Below, one piece after another: positions 11,401-23,142 of a stretch of 64,000 nucleotides of DNA. The DNA is from Stenogyne calaminthoides. Taxonomy: Eukaryota > Streptophyta > Magnoliopsida > Lamiales > Lamiaceae. The DNA is taken from assembly GCA_037126765.1 (NCBI GenBank), contig JBBCBC010000012.1, forward strand, positions 14,818,001 to 14,882,000, written 5' to 3'. The position numbers were made by a program, and so were the translations under genes. The notes under the pieces were generated by a model. It was not told the origin of the DNA and searched no databases. It worked only from the letters and a program-made list of their open reading frames with translations. Within the stretch, counting starts at the first letter, position 1; every line of letters starts with the position of its first letter.

Positions 11401-12235
11401 CTGACTTGTAGGATGACTATCTAACCATCTTCTCCTGGATGTTCCCCCTTCAGTAGTATCCTCAACATCAGAAATGTTAGGTTAAGGTAATTCATCAAAT
11501 TGAGGGGGGAACAACAGAAAATGAGAGAGTGAATTATCTTCCTCAGGGGATATTCCATTAAGAACATTGTTATTGACATTTGTTCCCCCTTGGTTGATAG
11601 ATTCAGAATTTGCCTCAGCTGTGACCACATCTTCATCGGCATTACATACGAGCAGGAATGGTGTATGTTCGGATGGGTCGACTTCGATGTGTTGGCTTTT
11701 CCTTCAGTGGAGAATTTCCATCCCGAGTCTCACCATCCCGAAGTTTTACCATCCCGAAGTTTCTTTATCCGAGTCGATTCACTCCATTCATAGAAAGTGA
11801 TTGACTTCTTCCTTTCGAGTTCGAGGAGGATGTTTTATCATTCTTCTTCAGGCTTAGTCTGGTGATTCTCTTGGTCAGTTCTCCTGAGTCATGTTCCTGT
11901 TTCTTCTGAACACAAGTAGATTCATCAAAAACAACATGAGGTGTTTCTTCCACAATAAGAGTTCTCTGATTTGTAAACTCGAAAGCTTTTCTTGACTTGA
12001 GAATATCCTAAGAATATTCCTTCATCAGCTTTGCTATCAAATGTTTTCAACTGATCTTTACCATTATTGTGTATGAAACACTTGCAGCCAAACACACGAA
12101 AGAAAGAAACAAGAGGCTTCCTTTCATTCCACAGCTCATAAGGTGTTTTTCCTTGATTCTTTGTCAGCATGGATCTGTTCTGAGAGTAGCATGCAGTGTT
12201 GATAGCTTCAGCCCAAAATCTCTTAGGAATATCAG
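11401..12235 (-). pseudogene. Integrase C-terminal half of element A
   Basis: Continues the integrase interrupted at 12235. On the minus strand it begins IPKRFWAEAINTACYSQNR, then GKTPYELWNERKPLVSFFRV and FGCKCFIHNN, typical of the Copia integrase C-terminal domain, followed by DEGIFLGYS and a low-complexity basic linker (around 11950-11770) leading to RT. The stretch 11640-11780 is disordered, with CATCCCGAAG-like repeats, and has frameshifts. Confidence 0.88.
12231..12235. repeat. Target-site duplication of insertion G
   Basis: ATCAG at 12231-12235 is repeated at 14275-14279. Removing the insert and one copy restores the integrase reading MNAEADIPKRFWAEA on the minus strand without loss of a base. 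Confidence 0.92.
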
Positions 12236-12435
12236 TGATGGTCCGAGTTCAGAAACGGGGTTTTAAAATAGAGATCAGATCAGTTGTTCACTTTGAAAGC
12301 TTGTGAACTTTTGAACTACCCGCTCTGATACCAATTGATGGTATCAGTTCAGAAACGGGGTTTTAAAATAGAGATCAGTTCAGTTGTTCACTTTGAAAGC
12401 TTGTGAACTTTTGAACAACCCGCTCTGATACCAAT
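12236..12435 (-). repeat. Two 100-bp copies of PBS plus leader
   Basis: Copies at 12236-12335 and 12336-12435 differ at only a few bases. Each starts TGATGGT on the plus strand and ends GCTCTGATACCAAT, the complement of ATTGGTATCAGAGC, a Met-tRNA primer-binding site. The two PBS copies lie at 12322-12333 and 12422-12433. The body contains GAAACGGGGTTTTAAAATAG, also found in the leader of element D at 45788. Confidence 0.95.
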
Positions 12436-13239
12436 TGATGGTCCCGATTTTTATGTTTGGAAATCCCATTTTGCGCGTGCGGAAGCAAAAACATGTCATG
12501 TGATGCATATAAAACAGGGGTGAGGGCAGAGTGATTCCAAATTTTTCGCTTTTAAGAATGATGTGTGTTGTTTTGTTTGTAATCGAATGCATATGACAAG
12601 TATAAACATAAAGCTGTAAAGAACACACGATATTTTATAGTGGTTCGGACGAAACCCGCCCTACATCCACTCTTCCCTTTCGGGGCACCAACTTAACCCT
12701 TATGTGTTAGTCCAACACCCAACAAATGTTTACCGAGTTCGCACTCAAACGGGACTTATCACCCTTACGGGATTGCTTATATATGTTTACCAAGTTTACA
12801 CTCAACCGAACCCAGAAATCAGAAACTAGAATCCCTAGTCTGAAATCTTGCGGTGACAAACTTAACCTAACTCAAACTGATTTGGGTAAAGGTTTGTTTG
12901 GTTTCCAACTAGGTTGAGATTTTCCCTTACATTTGTTTAGCCTTAATGCTAAGGATGGGAAAATCTCTCTAAGATTAGGATATAGCATTTGTGCTTAGAT
13001 CTAGGGAAGAACACTCTTGAATATATGTGTGTATTTCTTACTCTGTGTTCTATGGTGGAGATGCTCGATGATTTGGCTCTATATTTATGTTGAATGCCTT
13101 AGCCGTGCTACGATCAGGCCATATTCACACGACCTTGGCTGGGAACTGCTGGAACCCATATCTTCTTAGCTATGTAGCATCGTTTGCTACATTCTCACAC
13201 TCTTCCACCACTCTTCCACCCTTGACAATGAAGGAAGAA

Positions 13240-13256
13240 CTTGTATTTATAGTGTG
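13240..13256 (-). promoter_or_regulatory. LTR TATA box
   Basis: Minus strand CACTATAAATACAAG, followed by TTCTTCCTTCATT. The identical block occurs in LTR B (near 32110), and in both LTRs of D (near 43190 and 46667), so it is a conserved promoter core of this LTR group. Confidence 0.75.
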
Positions 13257-13435
13257 GATTTGAATGTTACCATTGGAGAGAATCACATTCAAATCCATAC
13301 TACTCTGTAGCTTTTTCAGGCTTGTCGTCTTCCTCTCATTGGTCCACGTCCAAATTTGAATCTAGCGGCTATATTCTTGATTTCTTTACGAGTCTCTACT
13401 TGGCTATATTCTTGATTTCTTCCGAGTCTCTAATT

Positions 13436-13660
13436 TATATTCTTGAGATCTTGAATCTCGGGATCTTGATTCTATCGAAGCCTTGAGGTTACTCTCGAGC
13501 CTTGAGTTATCAAAGCCTTGAGGTTATCGAGCCTTGAGTTCTCTGAGTCTTGATTTGAGCCTTGGGTTATCGAGCCTTGAGGTTACTCGAGCCTTGAGTT
13601 ATCGAGCCTTTAGGTTACTCGAGCCTTTAGGTTATATGAGCCTCGGGTTACTCGGGGTTC
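13436..13660. repeat. Tandem GAGCCTTGAGGTTA array in LTR G
   Basis: More than eight imperfect units with the core GAGCCTTGAG or GAGTCTTGA alternate with GTTATC and GTTACTC. Comparable arrays lie at 32310-32460, 43388-43560 and 46850-47000 in the other LTRs. Confidence 0.85.
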
Positions 13661-14274
13661 TTGATTGGCGGGGACTTCTCTTGGCGGACCTTATGCGATC
13701 GGGCATCTTGACACTTTCAGGCTTCACCGGAGTTCGGCTATACGAATTCGGACATTGACCCTCGGTCACATTGACTCATGTTATCGATTTCTTCTTTGCA
13801 CGATCATTCATTTCTGTTGATCGAGATCAACCTCTCTTCGATTCAGTATCTCAGGATAGCATCAGGTCATCTGCATCAGGTTGGCATATCAGATTATCAT
13901 ATCTGATCTCGATCACGTCTGATCTCGATCAGTCTCATCTGCTCATCTTCATATCGATCTCGATCCGTCGATCTTGATCGGTCTCAAATGCTCATCTTCG
14001 ATCGCAACCTTCTCTTACGATTTCTTTGGCTTTAGCTTTTCTTCACATCTGATTTGTACAGCTCATCAGTTGACTCTGGAACTCATTTAACTCATCTGAT
14101 CTCGATCATTCTCATCTGCAGCCTCGTCTGATCTCGATCATCTTCTTCTGATTTCGTGAGTTCCCCCTCAATTTGTTCTTTCGTTCCCCCGTAACTTGTT
14201 ATCTGTAAAATAGCTTGAATAACACAAGTTAATAATGTTTTGGCATAAATTATCAAAACTAAAATATCCCAACA

Positions 14275-14954
14275 ATCAGCTTCAGCATTCATTGTTCTTG
14301 CAGCTTCTTTCAGAGTCCTATTTCTTCTTTCAGCAACACCATTTTGTTGTGGGGTCCTTGCAGCTGATGTTTCATGAGCTATTCCATTTGGTGCACAATA
14401 ATCAGATATAATATGGTTGATGAATTGGTGCCTTTATCGTCGATTTTGACCACACTCGATTCTTTTTGATCTTCGAAGTCTTTTCGATGAGTTCGTAATT
14501 TTGTCTGAGTTTCTTTCTTACTGAGTAAGAATATGACCCATGTGTATCTAGAGTAGTCATCAACTACCACGAGTGTATATTTCCTACCATTAGTGCTTAC
14601 AGGTGTTACTGGACCAAATAGATCCATATGTAACAGTTGAAGTATCCTTTCAGTAGACACTTCTATTTTGCTTTTAAATGATGCTTTGGTTTGTTTCCCT
14701 TTCTGACAAGCATCACACACATGATCTTTACTGAATACCTCATTTGGTAACCCCCTCACAAGTGCTAATCTTGCAAGTTTGTTCAAGGTTTTGAAGTTTA
14801 AGTGATTCAGCCTTTTGTGCCACAACCAACTGGTGTCAGTGGAACGTTTTGCAACCAAACATGTATATTTAGGAGATGGTCTCCAATCAGCAAGATACAC
14901 ATTTCCTTTTCTAGTATCTGTTAGTAATATTTGTTGTGAGGCATTATCTTTCAC
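14275..14954 (-). pseudogene. Integrase N-terminal half and core of element A
   Basis: Carries the Copia integrase that inserts the cDNA. The minus-strand frame from 14954 shows the HHCC zinc finger (LWHKRLNHLNFKTL and VCDACQKGKQ), then the catalytic core with first Asp in LLHMDLFGPV and second in YTLVVVDDYSRYTWV. After a frameshift near 14430 come APNGIAHETSAARTPQQNG and VAERRNRTLKEAARTM with the third acidic residue. All DDE residues are therefore visible, but split between frames. The core is cut at MNAEAD by insertion G. Confidence 0.93.
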
Positions 14955-15002
14955 ATAACATAAGTTATTTGAGAACTCAACACTGAATCCTTTGTCACAG
15001 AA

Positions 15003-15290
15003 TTAACTGATAGAAAGCAGGTTATGCTTCAAACCAGACACATAAGAAACACCATGGATATGAACAGATTCAACTTCAAGAGTCCCATATCCTTGACCGT
15101 CCCTTTGGATTTGTCTCCAAAAAGTGATCCGAGGGCCTATTTGCTCAACATAGTCAGTGAGTAATTGCTTATATCCTGTCATATGTCTTGAACATCCACT
15201 GTTCAGATACCATGCAACAGGGGCCAATTCATTTCCACTCATCAGGGCTATGTTGTCTTCATTCAGCTCAGTGCCCTTTTCCTTTACCTG
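15003..15290 (-). pseudogene. Protease and pre-integrase segment of element A
   Basis: The retroviral-type aspartic protease cleaves the polyprotein. The expected motif is WYLDSGCSRHMTG; here the frame from 15242 reads WYLNSGCSRHMTG, so the catalytic aspartate (residue 14 of this segment) is Asn. The change is GAC to AAC on the coding strand, a C to T on the other strand. Downstream GVSYVSGLKHNLLSIS is the conserved pre-integrase motif, ending in a stop at 15003. Confidence 0.9.
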
Positions 15291-16523
15291 AAAAACAGAT
15301 CAATTCTTAGGTACCCATTTGGTGTAGGGTCCTACCAGGTTAGCTGTACCTTTTGGAACCCAAATCTGCCTGATAACTCTAATTACTTTAGAGTGGCTGA
15401 TTTGTCTCCATAAACATCTACATACACATTCACCACCCTAGGTGCCTTGGCAAATACCACAATGTATAGTGTGACCTTAAGATGAACATGAGCCTTAGAG
15501 TTCTTCTTGGGTTGGGCCTTTTGTTCAAATGTCTTGGCTTTGGTGCGGTGGTCTCTGTCTCTGCAGACTTGGGTTCAGAAACCTTACCCCCTTAAGCAAG
15601 TGGGGTTTAGGTTGCTGTCTTGAAATTGTGGTCTTTCAAGATGTCGAGGACTTGGTCTTTTCGGTTGAGAATATCTCTGTTAAGTGTTTCTCTTTGAAAA
15701 TTCCTCCGATGGTTCGGTCTGATTTCTTGAGTTGGTATTCTTAGCTTTGAGGCTTCAATCTTGGCCTAAAGATTTCCTCTTGAGTGTTGGGTTTTCTAGC
15801 CTTTTCTTGAGGTTTGGGCTTTCTTTCTGAACCTTGAGTTTTTTCAAAACCATAGGTCCTTTACCCTTGTCCAAAAACCTGTCTTTGTTCTTGAGAAGAA
15901 GATTAGTACATGCCTCGGGTTTAACAAAGAGCAGGTCTTAGTCTTCTTTGAAGTGCAAAGATTCGGAAGATCTTGTGAGGTTCCCTCTGGATTATATCCC
16001 AATCCGGCCTTTATAGTTCTTGGTCTTTGATAACTCAATTTCATCTATTACTTTAGATGCGAGAATTCAATAGAGCTAACTTTTCTCAAGACTATCCTCA
16101 CCTTTCTTTAGAGTTTCATGCTTCTCAAAAAGTCATTGAATTGATTCTGCTAAAATTTGAATTTCCTCGATTGGATTTCTCTAATTTTCCATTCGGGATC
16201 TCTATCACCTTCTCATTTTAAAGAGAGTTGTACTCTTAGAACATCCGGTTCATCGATAGTTCCCATTAGTTGAGAAGTGATTTCAACATTTTTAGAGTCT
16301 TTCCACTTGATTCTCAAATCGGTTCTTTATTACGCTCTTGAGTTTACGTGGAGCGATTCTTGTAACTGAGAATAGTCCTTCATTGATTCTCAAAAGAATC
16401 CATCGGTCAAAAATTCTTGTTCTGATTGAACTTGAAAACTTCGTGTACTTGTGTAGGAGCAACAACAGAGATAGAAGAATTTACCTCCTCTATAGCAAAA
16501 AGGCGAGACATCATCACCATCCA
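15291..16523 (-). pseudogene. Decayed gag-protease linker of element A
   Basis: About 1.2 kb between the nucleocapsid and the protease motif with only short frames. Near 15300-15480 the reverse strand still gives pieces such as GPKWVPK-like sequence seen in the Sirevirus gag-pol linker. The segment 15520-16330 has many TTGAG and TCTTGA words and frequent small indels; it marks where sequence quality begins to fall. Confidence 0.55.
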
Positions 16524-17071
16524 CTATCCGAGAATATCTAAATGCAATTTGGAACCTTCATCAAATTGTTCTTCTTCCTCAGCAATCATAGCCTTCTTGC
16601 TAGAGATCTTCCTGTCTCTTTTGGCTTGTCTCTCCTTTCTTTCTTTGGCACTCAGCTCAGGACAATTATATTGGAAGTAACCTTTCTTCTGGAAATTGTA
16701 GCATCTGTTGGTATCATCATCCTGATCACTTTCCTCCTTGGTCTTGGAGTCCTTCTTTCTGGATGAGGAACCTTCAGCTTTGTGGTCCTTCCTTTTCTCA
16801 GTGGATCTGTCCTCAGCCTCTGAGTTATTCCTGTTCTTGTACCTATGGTTCCTGTAATATTTCTTATATTTTCCATATCTGCTATTTAGCCTTTCAAACC
16901 TCCTTGCCATCAGTACTAGCTTATCCTTTTGCTCATCCTATTTTTTGGCAAGTGAGTTCTCAGACTCTTTAGATTTACAGGATTTCTCTTTGGCTCTGAA
17001 AGCCACATTCTTGTTAGATGAAGAATCATATTTGCTATCAGATTTCTTAGTTTTCTTGTCGATTACAAATT
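16524..17071 (-). pseudogene. Gag C-terminal part (nucleocapsid) of element A
   Basis: Gag packages the RNA in the virus-like particle. Read from 17071, the minus strand gives VIDKKTKKSDSKYDSSSN and KEKSCKSKESENS, a stop, then a 128-residue frame from 16910: a basic YGKYKKYYRNHRYKNRN region, a Lys/Glu/Asp-rich stretch and the zinc-knuckle segment CYNFQKKGYFQYNCPE near 16665-16703. A normal CCHC knuckle would have Cys and His where Phe and Tyr stand, so zinc binding is probably lost. Gag continues on the other side of LTR B at 32616. Confidence 0.9.
17067..17071. repeat. Target-site duplication of solo LTR B
   Basis: AAATT at 17067-17071 and again at 32616-32620. Joining the two flanks closes the gag sequence as YEFVIDKKTKK. 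Confidence 0.9.
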
Positions 17072-17355
17072 TGTTGGTCCCGGTGGGAAAACCTATTTTG
17101 CGCGTGCGGAAGCAAGACGTTTTAATTTCGGTGCATATAAAACAGGGATGAGGGCAGAGTGCTCCAATTTTTAAACTTTTGAGCTCATGTGTGTGCTTTG
17201 CTTATAAACGAATGCGTATGACAATTATAAACATAAAGCAGTAAACAACACAGCAATATATAGTGGTTGGACAACGATCCTGCATCCACTCTCCCTCTCT
17301 AGGGAAATTCCTTCAAGCGGGACTTATCACCTCCACTGGGATTGCCAATAGATAT

Positions 17356-18891
17356 TGTAGGTCCGAGCCGGGTTAAGTGAGGGCGAAGTCTAGAGGGAGG
17401 GGTGAATAGACTTCGAAAAACTTTTCGATGGATCGGTGTGAGAGCGAGAATGCTTTGATCGAGTCGCGAGTGAATCGATTTGTGCGATAACCAACTTCTT
17501 GAACGCATGACCCGAATCGATTCGGTAACTATCGATTAATAAGCGATGTGTCGGAAGCTTAAGTTTTACCCGTGTGAAAAACCGGTTTGTATAAATCGAT
17601 TCCAAGTTTTATCTTTTTAATCGGATGACGAAATTTGGTCCGTCGGATCGAAGCTTGGTGCTATCGATCTTAACTTAGAATGTATCTTTTTAAGATTATG
17701 CGATGTGAGAACGATTAATCAAAGCAAATAAAGGCACACAAGATTTATAGTGGTTCGGACAAACCCGATCCCTCGTCCACTCTTCCCTTTCAAGGGGCAC
17801 CAACTTAACCGACTTAACCGTGGACTTAGTTTAGTGTGTTAGTCCAACACAAGACACCAACAGATGTTTTAAGAGTTCTCACTCAACCGATCCGAAATCG
17901 ATACTAGAAACCCTAGGTGAAATCTTGCTAAACAACTTATCCTAACTTGGGGTTTGGGTAAGATTGTTGAGGTTCAACTATGAAATCTTTCATGCGTACA
18001 AAGCGACCTAAAAGCTAGATGAAAAGATTTCTTGCTAAGAACTTATGGGATGAACACAATATAAAATAAGCTTGTTGTTGTGTTCTTCGTATGAAATCGA
18101 CTATAGTTTGAGCTTCTTGATTATGTTGTTTGTCCAAGCATTTCCGTATTTCACTCGAAGTGTGATCCCATATTTATAGACCTTGAGATCAAAAGAGCCG
18201 TTGGAGAGCAATTTGAATCTCGGGCTATTTAAAAGACTTGCGGGCTTGATGTGGCGTCTTGAGGAGCGGCATGGCGAAAAGCGTGAATGTGTATTTTAGC
18301 CGTTTGAGAGAGCAAACATCGAATCCCATGATGTCGGCTCTGTTCATCGTGTCTCTTTCCTTATTGGATGGAAGCCTTGCTGCGGTGTTGTTCCTCCAAC
18401 TAAGGTTGGTATTCTTCTTGTTTAGATCGCAGGCGTATGATAAGATGAAACATCGGTTTTTCATCTTATGAGTCGATCGATGGGCCCGAATCGATCTACG
18501 ATAGAGTCTTCTGGCGCTGTTGACTTAGCTTCAACCGGTATTTCGGTGATGTAGGTCTTACGGTCTTATCTTGGAAGTCATCGATCTTCTAGTATTCGAG
18601 GTTTGAGCTTCATGACTTCATTTGAGTTATCGACTAGATCGATTCGACCGATCTTTAATTTTGGTTTAACGTTCGCCTCGCTTCCGGATATCGCCTTTCT
18701 TCCGATTCTTCAGATTCGACCTATACATATTGAGTTCCCCCTCAATATGTGACCTATCTATTACATCGGTTTTTCTATACAATTATTATCAACCGGTCTC
18801 CTATAGCAATAATGTAAACATCGATCGACTAACGGTCGTGGTCCTATTACATGTGATTTTGGAACTTTCATCAAAACTATAAATTTCAACA
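17356..18891 (-). repeat. 3' LTR of element C
   Basis: Starts TGTAGGTCCGAGCC and ends AAATTTCAACA, 1,536 bp. A minus-strand TATA region TCTATAAATATGGG lies near 18170. It contains several ATCGAT and GATCGATC words. It pairs with 30144-31670 and, in reverse complement, with the LTR of E at 54029-55563. Confidence 0.92.
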
Positions 18892-18915
18892 ATTTCCCCT
18901 TTTGATGAAACCAAA
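18892..18915 (-). promoter_or_regulatory. Polypurine tract of element C
   Basis: Minus strand TTTCATCAAAAGGGGAAATTG directly abuts the LTR start TGTTGAAATTT. Confidence 0.8.
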
Positions 18916-19094
18916 ACACCGAGAAACCAAGCAGTTGATAAGTATAGAAGCGGTTAAAAGAGCAAATGTCGGAAGACAAAGAGATTTTGTCTTGGGATCG
19001 AAAAAATAAACTTTTCATTAGATATGTTGATTACATGTTACATCGAAAAAGTTTTGAATTTAAAAGCGGTGATCCCTAGGCGTCTTACGATTCT

Positions 19095-22001
19095 TCACTC
19101 CTTGGGCTTGTATCCTTCCGGCATTTCTCTTTGGTCTTGTGGAGCGTTGAAAATACGATAGAGTTTCCATTTGACATCAGTTATAAGACTTGATGGGTTA
19201 TATGCGATTTGCTCAAGATGTCAAAGTAGAATCTCTCAAATGCGGTCTGTCAAATGAGCCATCTGCCTTCTTTTGAGTATATTAACAGATCATACTCTTG
19301 GCGAGATATCTTTACATTTATAAGCTTGGCCTCATTTTCCAGATACTTGAAAAGTGCGGATATTTATTACAGAACCGGTTGAGGAACTCATCATCCGGTG
19401 ATTCTTCTTTTTGGAACAAGATCGAGACAAACAAAGGCATCTAGAAGCCATTCACTTCGATCTTATTCCATTCCTCAAACCTCTTAGCGTGGCGGCGATT
19501 TTTGGTATGATCTCGTCGACTCTTCTTTGCAATCGAGGTTACGTGCGAGATTTTTCGGTAATCCTTTCTTAGCCCTTGATTTGAACTTCATTTTCAACCC
19601 TACCTTGTGCCGATTTTTACTTTTCTTTCTTCTTGACTATCCGCTCTTTGGACAATCTTAAACGGCTAGCTCATATCGGCAGATGTCGACTAGTCTATTC
19701 TTCGGTGACTTTCTGGTGCGAGTAATCGTCCCGATTTTGATGTCCGGCGCACTCAGCAGACCTTTTCTTGCAAATGAGCTTTGTCCATGGGCCTTATCTT
19801 CTGATGTGTCAGTTGGTTTCTCAGATCCTTCCCCCTTTTTGGTTTGATCAAAAAGCGCATTGAGGTGGGAAGTCAGAGACCCAAAGTTAACTGATAATGC
19901 CTGATTTAGATCATTAGCGATACGGTCGAAGTTTGAGTCATTAGATTCTCGACGGTTATGTCGGCTCTGTCTTGGCGATTTCCATTGTAGCGTAGAGTGT
20001 CCAAATCATTTTGTCAAATTTCTTCGATAACTTTCGAGCCTTTTTCTCGGTGGCGTCGAAAAGAAGATTGATTTTGATCCACTGTTTCAAACTTGTCATC
20101 AAGCCCGATTTTTGTAAGCTCGTGAGACATGGTGGTCATGGATTGGGAGAACTGATCTCTGATTGCTTCGATTTGTTTGAGACTAATTTGTCTCTGATCA
20201 GTTAGCACTCCCTCAATCTCTTCTTTCAGGAGATCTTTGAGACAAGATCTGATCTCCTGAAGTTGATCAGTGGTGATTTGAGATGTAGGAATTGGATCCA
20301 TCACTTGATCAGGTTCAGTTGTTTGTGCCTCCGGTGGTTGGTCGTGAAGCTGCGACACAGTTCCACTTTCATCGGCGACTCACTGCATTCTCCATTTCGG
20401 CGTCTGTTTACGGAGCTTCTTGAGCGGTCTCGGCTCTTCTTCTTAAGCAATTCCAACTTCTGTGGATCGAGCTTTCCTGCATTTGCTCGAGATATGAGCT
20501 CGGTGGTGATCCTTTGCGGAGACCCCTCCATGCTCGAAGTCAAAATCTGCGAACTCATCCGCATCGCCACCCATACGTTCAACAAGTAAGATAAGATCGA
20601 GAAGCTTTTTAATCCGAAGAGATCTCTCCGGTGAGGATCTCCGTAACCTTCTTCTCGATAGCGGGATGGGCGACCAGTTGTGGATCGTCTCATCAATCTA
20701 CCGTTCAATTCTTAGTCGACCATTTTTTCGGTGATGGTCTTTGTTGATCTGGATCTGAATTATCTGTCGGATTGTTGGATGAGATGTGGAAGCTTACGGT
20801 TGTCTTTGACCGGCGGAAGTTATACGATTAGTTCGACTGCAGTGGATTTGCTTTGTAGTAGCGATTATATCTGTTTGAGTTCATGGCGGGTGAACTAGCG
20901 GGAAGACATGCTTTCAGCGACCTTTGAATCGGCGGTGAATCGACCGAGGTTGAGAAGGAGATTTATCGGTTTGTCTTCTACGCCGGATCGTTCTGGCGAG
21001 CCGCCGAGGTTGAAAGCTTACTGTCGATTCTGTTCTTTGTTCGCAATGATGATTACGGCGCTCTTTCTTCTTCGACTCATCTTCTAGTGCTAGAGTCATG
21101 GTAGCTTTTTTGCTTTCTTTGGCCTCTTCTCAGGGGCCTTCATTTTTCGTTTCTTTTTACGTGGAAGCATTTGGTGTGGATGGTAACTTCTTTGCTCTTT
21201 CCTTTCTTTGATTTTGTTGGAGTGGGCTCCTTGTCATCGTCTGGTGGCCCATATATAGCCCGAGAAGTTGATGAAGGAAGGCATTGTAGGACTTGATCCA
21301 TTACGATTCCATTGCGCTTAGCGATTTGTCCTTCAATATAGCGCAACCTTGTTGAGATTCTTGACTCTCTTTTTTGAGAAAAGATGCTGCTGGATTCGTG
21401 ACTCAAATTTTTCGTGTTCTTGGAGCAAGATGGCTTTCGAGCCGTGCCAATTGATGTTGAGCCCCATCAATTATTCTTTTGCCATCTTTGTACATTTTGG
21501 TGATGTGAGAGCATCTGGGCTAAATGAATTCCCATGATCGTTCTTGGCGGAATGTCAAACAACGTCTATCTTTCTTTTGAGCATTGGCACGATGAATCCG
21601 GCTTTCGATGTTTTGTACCTCTCTTAGAGCTCCTCTCTACGATTTCTTGATCCTCATTCTCCAGCATGGTGTGCGGTGAGATTACCGCCCTTTTTAAAGG
21701 CTGAGCAGGCCAGTGATGTACGCATTTGTCGATCGATTTCTTCTCCATTATTTAGCGACATCGGTTCGTCTCTGGTTTTTCGTATCCACACTCAAATTAC
21801 TGCCAAGAATTGTAGTGCTTCATCTTTGCATTTTGGATTGCGGTGAAAGCGAGCAATATGTTTCGATCCGGCCTTCTTGAAATTTGTTCCACCTCCATGG
21901 AGAATCTCGGTGGTTCCAAATTGAGCGAACTTATCCTCAAAAGATCTTCGTTGCGATTCCGCATAGTTGCACATGATCTTTCCTAGTCCATGAGTGGCCA
22001 T
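19095..22001 (-). pseudogene. Env-like ORF of element C, decayed
   Basis: Same place as the extra ORF of A. Start taken at 22001 (MATHGLGKIMCNY), 290 bp after a TATA box. Short frames follow: one near 21140-21406, a Lys/Arg-rich part near 20914-21099, and a probable coiled coil at 20358-20014 (for example LQEIRSCLKDLLKEEIEGVL). The end reads DVKWKLYRIFNAPQ at about 19150, before a stop at 19095. The same C-terminal motif is in element E at about 53785. Sequence similarity to the A version is weak except in layout and composition. Function unknown. Confidence 0.7.
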
Positions 22002-22278
22002 CTACGGTGAGATAGACTCATTAAATTTGTGCATAATCAATATCAATATCATCTTGCGGAAAACAAAAAGGATGAAGCATAAATTCGAAAAACAACTTTT
22101 GAAATCAAAGTTTTTAAGCGAAAGAAAGATTCATCATTAAGCTTAAAAGAAAATATTGCAGATTCAAATTTTAGAGAAGATTTTTGAACTCTAAGAAATC
22201 GTTTTGAAACGTAGAGAAAATTTGAAGTTTTTCGATTGATAATAATGCAAGTTTGTGAAGCGGAAAAACTGCGGTAAG

Positions 22279-22297
22279 GTTTGATGAATCTTATATA
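22279..22297 (-). promoter_or_regulatory. TATA box upstream of the env-like ORF (element C)
   Basis: The minus strand reads CTTCTATATAAG followed at once by ATTCATCAAACC. Compare element A at 9295-9327. Likely a promoter for a separate env-like transcript. Confidence 0.5.
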
Positions 22298-22779
22298 GAA
22301 GCGGAGGAACAATAAGACAAGATTTTGAAGATCAAACGTTTTGAAAAGATTGTACACTCCATTTAGCGGTTTTGATCGTAGAATCGAAAAGCATACGTCA
22401 AAAACTTTTGGATTTAAAAGCCGCGATCAAATAGCGGTTAATACATGTACGGCGTCCGCATTAAATGATTTGCGAGTATTGCGTCACAAGGATAAGATGC
22501 AATAAGGTAAAATAATATCTCGATACGATCAGATAAATAAGTAAAGAACAAGAAAAGAGATCGTGTCTGGTTGGTGATATTATGTCGATCAATATTACTC
22601 GTCAATGTTGATTCACTTGTTGATCTTAATCATTTCGCCTAAGCCTTAAGAAATTTCCCAATGATCCTTTCAATGATCTTCTCCGGTTGCATCGATTTGT
22701 TGAAACTTGAGCTTAGCTGATCTTTTCCTCGAAATCGTCGATTTCCTTTTTATCCTCCTTGATGGGTTGAAGTTCCCCT
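22298..22779. other. Spacer between the env-like promoter and the antisense cassette
   Basis: About 480 bp. It holds no reading frame of note and no repeat I can name. Confidence 0.5.
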
Positions 22780-23142
22780 TGTTGATATTTGTTTTTTATA
22801 AATGATATATCGATTTATTGGAGTTTCAAGCTCGGTGATCTCTCTCATCGATCATGCTTTCGTAAGTAATCGAAGATTTTGGTTGACCTCATCGATTCTT
22901 TTTGATTAGGCCAATTCTTGGGATAAGTGTTACCGCTGAAAACTTAGTCTTGAGTAGTAGCTTCTATTCCCTAAGTAGGCGTGATTTGACATGCGTAAAT
23001 ATCGTCTGAATCTCTCGATATGTCAATCAACCGTAAATTTATCCAATTATCAGTCGCGTGATTTCTACACGCTGTCCTTTTGATGCAAATTTCTCGGATA
23101 GGCTTCTTGAAATGGAAATTGCATTTGCATCCTTGCTTGGCC

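Larger units (their letters stand above)
12236..14274 (-). mobile_element. Insertion G: one LTR with two tandem primer-site leaders
   Basis: A single LTR (12436-14274) with a pair of 100-bp leader copies on its internal side, flanked outside the leaders by the ATCAG duplication. A normal solo LTR would have the duplication directly at its ends. The outer leader ends CGGACCATCA on the minus strand, like the LTR end CGGGACCATCA. This fits an element whose interior and second LTR were lost by recombination between the leader and the last bases of the 3' LTR, followed or accompanied by leader duplication. Confidence 0.85.
12436..14274 (-). repeat. LTR of insertion G
   Basis: Starts TGATGGTCCCG and ends ATATCCCAACA, about 1,839 bp. 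A minus-strand TATA region CACTATAAATACAAG lies at 13241-13256, the likely promoter. Between 13435 and 13660 are many GAGCCTTGAGGTTA units of about 16-20 bp. The section 13780-14170 is rich in GATCTCGATC and related words and is partly copied inside element D at 44299-44640. Confidence 0.9.

Noticed and set aside
12242..12435. Leader repeats considered as a tRNA gene fragment because of the Met-tRNA complement
   Set aside because: Only the 12-base primer-binding site matches; there is no cloverleaf or A/B box around it.
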